A stretch of 64,000 nt of DNA from the NCBI RefSeq assembly GCF_002368295.1, contig NZ_AP018248.1:5624231-5688230 (forward strand). Reading direction: 5' to 3'. Under the pieces are notes generated by a model that was not told the origin of the DNA, ran no database searches, and saw only the letters and a program-made list of their open reading frames with translations. Made by a program: the position numbers and the translations under genes. Shown here piece by piece: positions 53,366 to 61,104 of this stretch. Source of the DNA: Tolypothrix tenuis PCC 7101. Its GTDB lineage: Bacteria > Cyanobacteriota > Cyanobacteriia > Cyanobacteriales > Nostocaceae. The first letter of the stretch is position 1, and every line of letters begins with the position of its first letter.

Positions 53366-53692
53366 GCACCTTACCACCGAAGCGATAAGGGGGATATATT
53401 TTTATTATGATACTATGAGAAAAAATTAATCAAGAAATCTTTTTATTAAATGAAAAAACAAGCTTCGCTTACTAAGTTAATCAATTATCTCTTAACTTCA
53501 CCAATTATTATTTTTGACGATTTTATTTTTAAACAAGGTGTTATTTTGTTTTTGAGGTTCATCAAGATAACCTATATACAATATGATTGAATGCTCTTCT
53601 ATTAAAAATCTCTTTTAAGTTCCTCAATAGTAATATCCTCACTTATTCAGCAGTTATTGCGGGTAAGCACATAATTCTGCTATAACTACAGC

Positions 53693-53744
53693 CAGCAAGT
53701 AAGTCAGCAACTATTTCAGTAAATACTTACTGACTTACTTGCTG
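53693..53744. promoter_or_regulatory. Centromere-like repeat cluster 2 / parA operator
   Basis: CAGCAAGTAAGTCA (53693-53706) is an exact inverted repeat of TGACTTACTTGCTG (53731-53744), with CAGTAAATACTTACTG inside. It ends 40 bp before the parA start codon, so the ribbon-helix-helix partner could both repress the operon and mark the plasmid here. Confidence 0.8.
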
Positions 53745-53784
53745 AAATATGATTTGTGTCATACTTTTTACTAAAGGGTTTCAT

Positions 53785-54423
53785 ATGCCAGTTATCGGCT
53801 TCATTAATCAAAAAGGGGGATGCGGTAAATCAACGGCAGCCGTTCACTATATATGTTGGTTAAAGCAACAGGGGAGAAAAGTGTTTCTCGTTGATTCAGA
53901 TGCTCAACGCACTTCTTCACAGTGGGTAGAAAGTCTTCAACGAGATATTCCTTACAAAGCAATTCCTGAACCAGATCAAATATTGGAAGAGTTACCAAAG
54001 CTCATGGAGATGTATGAGTGGGTAGTAGTTGATGCCCCCGCTGCACTAAGCGAAGCAACCAGAGCTGTTGTTCTATGGTGTGACCTTGCAGTTATTCCTT
54101 GCCAACCAACAGGGGTGGATTTATCAAGTGCCTCCGATACTGTCCGCCTTGTTCGTCAAGCCCAAGCAATCCGCAAAGGCCAGCCGAAAGCACTCATGTT
54201 TATTAGTCGCGCCATTCAGGGGACTCGACTTAAAGGAGAAGCCGTACAGTTCTTACAGCAAATTCCAGATGTCACCCCCGTACCGCAGGTGATTCACCAG
54301 AGACAGATCGTTGCTGATGCATATGGCCAAGCATCGAGCGTGTTCGATTTATCTGGCAAAGCGGCGAAAGAAGCAAGTGAAGAATACGACAGTTTATTTA
54401 AGGTGATGGAGTCTGCTCTATGA
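53785..54423 (+). CDS. parA: ParA-family partition ATPase
   Basis: The ATG at 53785 with AAAGGG before it is chosen; the upstream in-frame start at 53749 would put eleven extra residues before the conserved N-terminus. The 212-residue product has the deviant Walker A KGGCGKS (10-16), Walker A' FLVDSDAQRTSSQW, and VVVDAPAAL (about 75-83). The short length without an N-terminal helix-turn-helix defines type Ib ParA, which pairs with a small ribbon-helix-helix centromere binder. That gene follows with an ATGA overlap. The pair should move and segregate the replicon through ATP-driven pattern formation on the nucleoid. Confidence 0.92.
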   Translation: MPVIGFINQKGGCGKSTAAVHYICWLKQQGRKVFLVDSDAQRTSSQWVESLQRDIPYKAIPEPDQILEELPKLMEMYEWVVVDAPAALSEATRAVVLWCDLAVIPCQPTGVDLSSASDTVRLVRQAQAIRKGQPKALMFISRAIQGTRLKGEAVQFLQQIPDVTPVPQVIHQRQIVADAYGQASSVFDLSGKAAKEASEEYDSLFKVMESAL

Positions 54424-54794
54424 CAGCTAAAAGAAGAACGCTAAGTGAATCTGTAATTAAACAATTTGTTCAAAACCCAGACTCGGTAGCAGCCAGCGAA
54501 GAAATACTTGCTGAAGTAAATGCTGAAGCAAGTCAGCAAGTAAGTACTGATAGCAAAGACGAGAAGGAGATTGGGTACTCTGATGAATCAGTTTCAAGTC
54601 TTGCCTCAGAAGTAATTGCACAGTTTCAAGTTGCTGAGAAAGAAGCGACGGTGCGCTTTACTGTTGACCTAGCTCAATCTAAGCATAAGAAGTTTGGCGT
54701 TATTGCAAAGCAGCTCAACACTAATATGAGTAGTTTGGCGCGAACACTTATCGAGAAGTTTATTGCAGAGGTAGAGCAGCATAAGCTGCTTTAG
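54420..54794 (+). CDS. ParB/ParG-like ribbon-helix-helix centromere-binding protein
   Basis: The start overlaps the parA stop (ATGA). The 124-residue product has a flexible, charged N-terminus (MTAKRRTLSESVIKQFVQNP) and a C-terminal ribbon-helix-helix (ATVRFTVDLAQSKHKKFGV then NTNMSSLARTLIEKFIAEV), as in ParG/omega-type partners of short ParA proteins. The N-terminal arm probably stimulates ParA ATPase. Inside its own coding sequence, at 54504-54550, the DNA carries the same TTGCTGAAGTAA/AAGTCAGCAAGTAAG units as the flanking centromere-like clusters, so the gene body itself may be bound. Confidence 0.82.
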   Translation: MTAKRRTLSESVIKQFVQNPDSVAASEEILAEVNAEASQQVSTDSKDEKEIGYSDESVSSLASEVIAQFQVAEKEATVRFTVDLAQSKHKKFGVIAKQLNTNMSSLARTLIEKFIAEVEQHKLL

Positions 54795-54832
54795 TTCTAG
54801 TATTCAGATATTCAATAATATTTGTCCTAAAG

Positions 54833-54892
54833 TGTTTACTGAAGTAAGTCAGTAAACACATGCTGATTTACTTCAGTAAATTATCTGAAGTA
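54833..54892. promoter_or_regulatory. Centromere-like repeat cluster 3
   Basis: TGTTTACTGA and TCAGTAAACA form a perfect inverted repeat (54833-54858), with GAAGTAAG between, followed by TTTACTTCAGTAAA and CTGAAGTAAA. It lies 40 bp after the parB-like gene. The gap to 55046 shows no gene. Confidence 0.78.
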
Positions 54893-55045
54893 AAAACTTT
54901 TTTAGTTGACATGCTACTGGCGCTCGCTCGTGAAGTCGAGCCACGAGTGGCATCACATTTGGGCAAAGCTTTGAATAATTGGGCTTTGGAGTTTTCGTAA
55001 AAGTCTAATGCTTATGGCTACTATGCCTACTAATAATTTAGCAAG

Positions 55046-55774
55046 CTAACGTTGCCCATTACCCGCCGCAGATATCTTTTGAATCATAACCGACAAATTT
55101 AAACGGTCAGTGTGCATGGGGGTTGTTAGGCTGCTTTTAGAGCCTCCCGTACTATCTATTGGTTTCTTGTTAAGCAATTGCTGCGTCACAAGCGTAGCAG
55201 CTACTCCAAAAATAAATACCCCTACTGCCCATATAATGTTCGATACAATATTAGCTTTTATATTCTCAATAAATGGGTTAGGTGGTTTCTCTCGGATCAC
55301 GATTTTGCAGTAGGGAGTTGAAGTACCTAACGATACATAATGTGGCAAAGTAATCTTTACTGTAATATTAAGTAAGTCTCGATAAAAACCTCCTTGATCC
55401 ATCATTTGAGAGAAAGTTGGGGGATGAGTTAACTCCTCTAAATCGGCAACAAAGTGTTCAAACCATCTTTCATGTTTTGGATCTGCGGTACAAGTGACGC
55501 TTGCTTCCTTCTTATCAAAAATGATCTTTATTTCTCTACTATCCACAGGAGCATTGTCGGATGCTCTTATTTCTAGTGAATCAAGAGTATCGCGTTGAGA
55601 AATTGCAGTTAAAAATGAACTTTGAGTTTCATCATAGATTTCCCAAATTTTATCAGTCGCTGAATAGGTGGAGAGAGGGAATTCTGTATCCACTAGTTGA
55701 GCAATCTTTTGAATATCTTCAAAAGTTACAACACAGGTACCTATTGTATATGTTGGTTTAATGCGAATCGGCAT
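55046..55774 (-). CDS. Hypothetical protein with C-terminal membrane segment (242 aa)
   Basis: About 190 soluble residues precede one membrane segment near 193-213 (ANIVSNIIWAVGVFIFGVAA), leaving a short C-terminal tail. The soluble part has a DPKHERWFEHFVADLEEL helix and alternating beta segments, but no family is recognised. It sits between centromere-like clusters 3 and 4 on the opposite strand to parAB. The topology would suit a membrane-associated effector, though this is a guess. Confidence 0.55.
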   Translation of the reverse strand: MPIRIKPTYTIGTCVVTFEDIQKIAQLVDTEFPLSTYSATDKIWEIYDETQSSFLTAISQRDTLDSLEIRASDNAPVDSREIKIIFDKKEASVTCTADPKHERWFEHFVADLEELTHPPTFSQMMDQGGFYRDLLNITVKITLPHYVSLGTSTPYCKIVIREKPPNPFIENIKANIVSNIIWAVGVFIFGVAATLVTQQLLNKKPIDSTGGSKSSLTTPMHTDRLNLSVMIQKISAAGNGQR

Positions 55775-56013
55775 TACTTACTGCTCCTCTAAAATAGGCG
55801 TTAAGCCGAGTGTGGACGAAAACGGAAATAAAAGCTGAAAAAGCTTGATTTTTCGTACCTTATAATGATTTTAAGTATAAAAAGTAGCAAATGACTAAAT
55901 CCTTTTCAGGATATTGGTTTTCAAGTCTTAATTTCCGAATATAAAGCTATACCGTCCCATGTCATAACTACATTCTCGCTGCTCATCGTTAACGAGCATC
56001 TTTTATTGATAAA

Positions 56014-56058
56014 GTAATTACTGAAGTAAGTCAGCAATTACTTACTGAAGTCAGTACT
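56014..56058. promoter_or_regulatory. Centromere-like repeat cluster 4
   Basis: AATTACTGAAGTAAGTCAGC and ATTACTTACTGAAGTCAGTA repeat the TTACTGAAG/AAGTCAG units of the other clusters. It lies at the 3' end of the small ribbon-helix-helix gene 56068-56313. Confidence 0.75.
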
Positions 56059-56067
56059 AAAAAATAT

Positions 56068-56313
56068 TTAATTCTTATTTAATTGAGTAGCCTTAAGTCG
56101 CTGCTTTGGTCTCCCCACTCCCCTCAACGGCACCCGCGCTGCGATCGCAGCGATTGTTTTCTGCGGTGTCTGCGCTAACACCTTTAACGCCAACCGCACC
56201 ACCTCACTCGTAGACGGCACCACATACACGTCACTCTCTTCAAGCTGCTGCTTTAACCGCTCAAGCAGAAGTAAATCTTCATCATGCAGTGAGACAGTCA
56301 CCTTTGTTCTCAT
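56068..56313 (-). CDS. Ribbon-helix-helix (CopG-like) DNA-binding protein, 81 aa
   Basis: The N-terminus MRTKVTVSLHDEDLLLLERL starts with a beta strand followed by two helices (PSTSEVVRLALKVLAQTP), the ribbon-helix-helix pattern. A basic C-terminus (LRGVGRPKQRLKATQ) could contact DNA further. It may be an antitoxin without its toxin or a plasmid regulator. A centromere-like cluster adjoins its 3' end, and an IS630 element lies just upstream. Confidence 0.7.
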   Translation of the reverse strand: MRTKVTVSLHDEDLLLLERLKQQLEESDVYVVPSTSEVVRLALKVLAQTPQKTIAAIAARVPLRGVGRPKQRLKATQLNKN

Positions 56314-56429
56314 CGTTTCTACCTTATAAGCCCTTCACGCAGTCTAAAACGCAAGAAAGGGGAGTTTATCTGTGCTTTAATGCCTGAGTATGCCGTTTTT
56401 TATCACGTAAAAGGAATTTCAAAAGTGCC

Positions 56430-57557
56430 CTAGTGGTCTGACAAATTAATTTTTTCACATTTGGAAACAGTATTTGCACAATATTTAAATGTTTCGCGTG
56501 CCCTTTTTCGGTCAAAGGACCATGCGATGGCTACATTTCGTTCATTCATCAAGGTAGTCCATCGATTGGTACGGTTGGCTAAGTCTTCGATGGTTGGAAT
56601 TCGCGAACGACCTAAACATTGTCGAGCATAGATGCTCAATCCTATCTCAGCTTGATTCAACCAACTCCCGTGCACTGGCGTGTAATGCACTTCAAATCGT
56701 TCCCATAACTTCTTGCCTTCATCGTTGCCAAAGGCTTCAATCACTGAGCGCTCGGTATGCGTATTGAGGTTGTCAAGGACTAATACTATGGAAGACGCTG
56801 TGCGATAAAGGTGAGCTATATCCTGAAGCATATGGGCAAAATCGGTGCGCTTACGCTGCGTGGTTACTTTTGTATAGTAGCTTCCTCTACGTGGCTCAAT
56901 CGCCATAAATACGTTTGCGGTACCATTGCGCTTATACTCATAATCAACTCGCTCAGGCGTGCCTGGCTTTATCCCCTGTTCAGGTCGTACCTGCTCAGTG
57001 AGTTGAATCAACTTCTCATCAAGGCATACCACGGGTCGTTCCTTCGCATAGGGTCGCTCATACACTTCTAGCACGTCTTCCATTCGCTCAAGGTAGGTGG
57101 TAGTCACGGTGGGAACACACCAGCTCTCTTGCTGCCATGGTTTCAAGTCATGTTCAACAAGGATAAGTCGTATAGACTCAGTGCTAATGACTCGTCCTTC
57201 ATAGACTGTGCTTACTTGTTCCTGGACCAATCGCAACGTCCATCGGTCAAATCCTTCCGGTGGATCGCTACATACCGTGGCAACGATAAACCCTCTCAAT
57301 GATGCTTCTATGGTGACTGGTTGCCCTGGTCGTACCTCATCATATAATGCCTGCGATAACCCACCCACTTCGTAGCAGTACTCAATGTTGCGCACCGTGC
57401 GAGGCGTGAGGTTAAATGCTAACGCTACTTCGGCATAGGTATGACCAATGTCTCGCATACAAAGTACATGCGCACGAGTAACTGCTCGCCCCTCTCGTCC
57501 TTCAAAGCGAATTCGGTCTGCTTCTGTTCTATCTTGTCCGGTCAATATCATTCCCAT
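56430..57557 (-). CDS. IS630-family transposase
   Basis: A 375-residue DDE transposase. An N-terminal helix-turn-helix region (HVLCMRDIGHTYAEVALAFN then LTPRTVRNIEYCYE) is followed by the catalytic core with VVCLDEKLIQL (first Asp), LVLDNLNTHTERSV (second Asp) and GSWLNQAEIGLSIYARQCLG (final Glu). All three acidic residues are present and there is no frameshift, so it should be active. Its stop codon TAG is formed by the terminal inverted repeat itself. Confidence 0.93.
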   Translation of the reverse strand: MGMILTGQDRTEADRIRFEGREGRAVTRAHVLCMRDIGHTYAEVALAFNLTPRTVRNIEYCYEVGGLSQALYDEVRPGQPVTIEASLRGFIVATVCSDPPEGFDRWTLRLVQEQVSTVYEGRVISTESIRLILVEHDLKPWQQESWCVPTVTTTYLERMEDVLEVYERPYAKERPVVCLDEKLIQLTEQVRPEQGIKPGTPERVDYEYKRNGTANVFMAIEPRRGSYYTKVTTQRKRTDFAHMLQDIAHLYRTASSIVLVLDNLNTHTERSVIEAFGNDEGKKLWERFEVHYTPVHGSWLNQAEIGLSIYARQCLGRSRIPTIEDLANRTNRWTTLMNERNVAIAWSFDRKRARETFKYCANTVSKCEKINLSDH

Positions 57558-57642
57558 CTCAAGACTTTAACACACTATCTCCAGCCTCTATAGACGTGAC
57601 ACCGTTTCCAAATGTGAAAAAATTAATTTGTCAGACCACTAG
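56430..57642. mobile_element. IS630-family insertion sequence, complete
   Basis: Terminal inverted repeats of 39 bp are perfect: 56430-56468 and 57604-57642 (outer part TAGTGGTCTGACAAATTAAT). The element is flanked by TA on both sides, as expected for IS630 target duplication. One transposase gene fills it. The flanks TGCCC and GTGGGCA suggest it entered the loop of a small inverted repeat. The 39-bp match between the ends and the intact gene point to a recent insertion. Confidence 0.93.
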
Positions 57643-57664
57643 TGGGCAAAAAGAGGCGAAATTG

Positions 57665-57686
57665 CCCGATAAGTATTCTTATCGGG
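57665..57686. terminator. Hairpin CCCGATAAG/CTTATCGGG
   Basis: A 9-bp perfect stem with a 4-base loop, followed after 6 bases by a short T-run (TTTTT). The region 57643-58031 has no convincing gene; a 62-codon frame there is not supported. Confidence 0.5.
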
Positions 57687-58031
57687 TATGATTTTTGGCA
57701 CTTTTTGGTAATTGTCCGACAATATAGGGGAAAGGCAGGCTATGCAAGGGCTTTTTTGGTCGTTTTAGGCTTTTTACGGCGATTGTTCCACAGTAACGCA
57801 GCAATAGGTAATGTTCATGCCACAAGGTAGCACAGCGAGAGATGTCTACTTTGCAAGGTTAAGTAGTCTAATTTAAATAATTTTTTATTAATTAAGGAGA
57901 AGAAGTACAAGTGAAGGTGAACGAAGAACGCTCAAAAAACTAACGCAGCATGTAGTAATAACTAATGCGTGGAACATAAATTCAAAAGCGTTCAATTTTA
58001 TAAGTTGCCACTTATGCTTGTAATTTGCACA

Positions 58032-58082
58032 TGTAACTGACCAAATTAAATGGCACGTTTTTAACTACATTATTTGGCACAC
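58032..58082 (+). mobile_element. Candidate Tn7-like transposon left end, copy 1
   Basis: Begins TGTAACTGACCAAATTAAAT, then GGCAC and, about 24 bp on, ATTATTTGGCAC. TGT at the terminus and repeated AAATTAAATG-GCAC-type sites resemble TnsB-binding repeats of cyanobacterial Tn7-like (including CAST) ends. No tns gene is present in the window. Confidence 0.45.
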
Positions 58083-58250
58083 TTTTGTCGTTTTAAAACT
58101 TATAAGTGGAAAAGGTAAGTCATTCCTGTTTATTTGATTTTACTGAGTTATATTTAATAGCCACTCACTGCTTTTTAGTGATTTTATCCCATAAACTGCG
58201 CCAAATAATGTGGTAAGATCAATGCTACTTATCGTGGTTATTTACATAAC

Positions 58251-58301
58251 TGTAACTTGCATAATTAAATTGCACCTTTTCTGCAAAGTTATTTTGCACC
58301 A
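58251..58301 (+). mobile_element. Candidate Tn7-like transposon left end, copy 2
   Basis: Begins TGTAACTTGCATAATTAAAT, then TGCACC and GTTATTTTGCACC with the same internal spacing as copy 1. The two copies align over about 50 bp in the same orientation, 219 bp apart. An inverted-looking CCAAATAATGTGG lies between them at 58201-58213. Confidence 0.45.
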
Positions 58302-58453
58302 TTTCCTTGAAGCTTATGTCTTAAATGAATGCGTAAGAGGAATAATTCTCTCATTATATTACAAAGATAGATGAAGGTAGGGACACGTATCCTCGTTTTA
58401 AAGATGCAAAATAATTATCTAGAATAAGTGCAATCTATCGATGCAGTTTACAG

Positions 58454-58897
58454 TTGTCTCCAACAATACAAAGTAGAGATTTGGTGAAAGCGATTGAGAC
58501 AGCGATACCTGCGACGGCAATTGAACAGGTGATCGCAACAAGTAGAGCCTCAGAAGAAAGAAATTGGTCTTTGCCTGCACAATTAGTAATTTGCCTGATA
58601 ATTGCAATGAGTCTTTGGTCGAGAGATTCGATGCGGGATGTACTGAAAAACCTGATTGATGGTTTGTCAGAATCATGGGTTAAAGTTGGTAAATATTGGC
58701 GAGTCCCCTGTAAATCAGCTATTACACAAGCTAGACAGCGATTAGGAGCAAGGGTGATGAGACATTTATTTGACCAGTTGGTACGACCAATGGCAACTGG
58801 TAAGGCTTTGGGAGCATTTCTCAAAGGGCTCGTGTTGGTTTATGGGTATCTTTCTGTGTGCGATCGCAGAAGTTTTCGGTCTACTGAGTCTAAATAA
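58454..58897 (+). pseudogene. Truncated IS4-family transposase
   Basis: About 120 residues match the N-terminal region of IS4-type transposases (IPATAIEQVIATSRASEERN, then LVICLIIAMSLWSRDSMRDV and KSAITQARQRLGARVMRHLF, later GAFLKGL). Real members continue for over 400 residues with a DDE core. Here the frame degenerates after GLVLVYG, and the following DNA reads EVFG in another frame, as if a piece had been deleted. No DDE residues remain. The start (TTG) is uncertain. Confidence 0.8.
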
Positions 58898-59098
58898 GGA
58901 TGTTATACGATAAAATTTGGTATAATACCCAAAAAAGGATGTAAACAAGAAGTTTTCCGTATATTGAGACAGGAATTCGTTGTAATGCTTGATATATTAG
59001 GATTGAAAAAAGATTATACGGAAAGTTTCCGTACAATAACTAGTTAGGCATCATAAGTCTCGCGCTGTTATCAAACTTTAAGAGGAGTGAAGTTAACT

Positions 59099-60139
59099 GT
59101 GCATTACGACTATTCAAGAGCTTTACGCCGAGATGAGGTGGTTGTACACCTTGTAGATGAACTCTGTTTATACCCAGATTTAGCTGAGTCCATTGCTAAA
59201 GCATCCAGACAATATGGTTTTCAGTTTGAAAGTGGGATGTGTACTTTGCAAGCTCCAGTTGATGATAGTAAAGTAGTACTCTTACGGCATTTAATAATCA
59301 TTGACGGCATTGATGATCCAGAATCTATCACAAATAAATACTCTGATCTAATTCAGAAATGTACCTCAGCTACTATTGCTATAAGTTATTCCAGCAAGTC
59401 TACTTTTTCCCATGCTGCTCAAGACGTTGAGAGGTTGAAGCTTCAATATGAAGGAAAGATAAACTATCTTTTACCTAGCTTGTTTGAAGAACGGTATATT
59501 CCTGCAAGACAAAAATTGATTGACAATTCTATATGCGATTCAGTTCGCATCAAGTACGTTCCCAAAAAAACAGGTAACTTAACCGAAGCCGATATTCCAA
59601 CAGATATAAAGAATTTCTTTTTAAAGATTAGTGATTTGATAAGAGTAGAACGACTTTATCATAGAGCCTCGACTGACGGTTTTATTTCAATTCGTAGCCC
59701 AGATCATGGTACTAATAGCTTCTATGTTACTTGCACAAAAACAGATAAGGCTAACATAGATCTTAGTAGGATTGCCTTGATTCACAGCTATGATAGAAGG
59801 ACTAACTGCCTGAGCTACAAAGGTTCATATCTCCCTTCTTCTGATAGTGTTGAAGCTGCCATTTTGTACCAGAAACTTAGTTGGATGAATGGGCTAGTTC
59901 ACACTCATGCAAGCAATCAGTTTACAAGAAATATGAAATACCGCAATAGGATTGCTGTACCTCCAAGTACCTATGGGGAAGCTGATTTAGGAAGCCGTAT
60001 TTCAAGCTTTATTACCCAGTCAAATTTCACAGACTTTGTAATTATGGAAGATCATGGAGAGCTATTTTTATCAGGTGAACATATACCTAACAGAATATTT
60101 GAAGATATTTTTAAATGCATTCGTCACGAATTAATATAG
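59099..60139 (+). CDS. Class II aldolase/adducin-domain protein with extra N-terminal domain
   Basis: The GTG at 59099 has AGAGGAG about 11 bases upstream and is preferred to the GTG at 59087. Residues about 1-165 form an unrecognised domain. The rest (about 175-346) is a class II aldolase fold: RVERLYHRASTDGFISIRSP, the zinc ligands in NGLVHTHASNQ, and VIMEDHGELFLSG with a third His. Members cleave or epimerise phosphorylated sugars using Zn2+, or act as decarboxylases. The two-domain layout is unusual. First gene of an operon with a methyltransferase, a radical SAM enzyme and a dehydrogenase, so it probably supplies or trims a sugar-like building block. Confidence 0.78.
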   Translation: MHYDYSRALRRDEVVVHLVDELCLYPDLAESIAKASRQYGFQFESGMCTLQAPVDDSKVVLLRHLIIIDGIDDPESITNKYSDLIQKCTSATIAISYSSKSTFSHAAQDVERLKLQYEGKINYLLPSLFEERYIPARQKLIDNSICDSVRIKYVPKKTGNLTEADIPTDIKNFFLKISDLIRVERLYHRASTDGFISIRSPDHGTNSFYVTCTKTDKANIDLSRIALIHSYDRRTNCLSYKGSYLPSSDSVEAAILYQKLSWMNGLVHTHASNQFTRNMKYRNRIAVPPSTYGEADLGSRISSFITQSNFTDFVIMEDHGELFLSGEHIPNRIFEDIFKCIRHELI

Positions 60140-60160
60140 TTAAAATTTGAGGCGCTTTCA

Positions 60161-61093
60161 ATGCATGATCTAAACAATCTATACACTGACTATGCAGAGC
60201 TTTACGCCATCATCGCTGATGATAGGGATTTCGAGTATGAATTGACCCAGATGGAAGTTTTCAAGCTTGATTCGAGTTCTACTTTCGTAGAACTTTTCGC
60301 TGGACCAGCTTACCACTCAACCACTTTGAAAACAATGGGCTGGGATGGGAACATTATAGCTATTGACATTTCAAAGGCGATGGAGAATATCGCCAAGAAG
60401 CGCGGATTCTCTGGCAATTACCTATGCTCTGATGCTATAACGGCACTTTCAACTATAACCCAAGCTCAAGTTATCTGCATTCCTCGGTATTCTATTGTCT
60501 TAGTTGACCATGATTACGTAAAACAATTGTTTAATGTGATCGCCAATGCATTGTGTAATGATGGATGCTTTTTCATAGAGATACATAAAGATAGTGTGGT
60601 AAATGAGCAAGCACTAATATGTGGAGACTGGGAAAATTTAGACATATATCGTCGTGAAGTCAAAAAGCAAGGCATAACAATAGAATGTCTGTGGCCATTT
60701 ACGACAGATGTGGTGGATGCCGAAAAAAATATACTTGATATGTCTGTGAAGATAACTAAAACAGATGACTCTGGCAAGCAAGACGAGTTTATCTTTAATT
60801 CGCGAGAGCACTTATACTCTCGTACAACTCTTGACAATTTTGCATCTGAGGCAAGGCTAGTTCCTGCCCCAGATCTGAATTTTGATACCTCAGATGGTCA
60901 TTTCATAGCGTATAAGAAAAAGTCAAATAGTGCTGTTGATAGTGATTACTTCAAAACGCTCAGAGAAAAAGCTCTCAATCGCATTTTTGATCTATCTACA
61001 AATGAAACACAATCGAAATTAATTGAGAAATCTGGGCTTGATGTTGAACACCACGATTCGCCTCTTTCTCTTCATGTTTATAATCTTCTGTGA
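60161..61093 (+). CDS. Class I SAM-dependent methyltransferase
   Basis: A 310-residue Rossmann methyltransferase. Motif I is FVELFAGPAYHSTTLKTMGW (about 47-66), followed by the acidic residue in IIAIDISKAM, then NYLCSDAI and IPRYSIVLVDHDYVKQLF. The residue order in motif I (ELFAGPAYHS) is slightly unusual for the typical DxGxGxG. It starts 21 bp after the aldolase gene, with GAGG before the ATG, and the radical SAM gene begins 11 bp after its stop. The C-terminal 45 residues are outside the fold and may bind the substrate. Substrate unknown. Confidence 0.82.
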   Translation: MHDLNNLYTDYAELYAIIADDRDFEYELTQMEVFKLDSSSTFVELFAGPAYHSTTLKTMGWDGNIIAIDISKAMENIAKKRGFSGNYLCSDAITALSTITQAQVICIPRYSIVLVDHDYVKQLFNVIANALCNDGCFFIEIHKDSVVNEQALICGDWENLDIYRREVKKQGITIECLWPFTTDVVDAEKNILDMSVKITKTDDSGKQDEFIFNSREHLYSRTTLDNFASEARLVPAPDLNFDTSDGHFIAYKKKSNSAVDSDYFKTLREKALNRIFDLSTNETQSKLIEKSGLDVEHHDSPLSLHVYNLL

Positions 61094-61104
61094 GGTTACA
61101 TACC

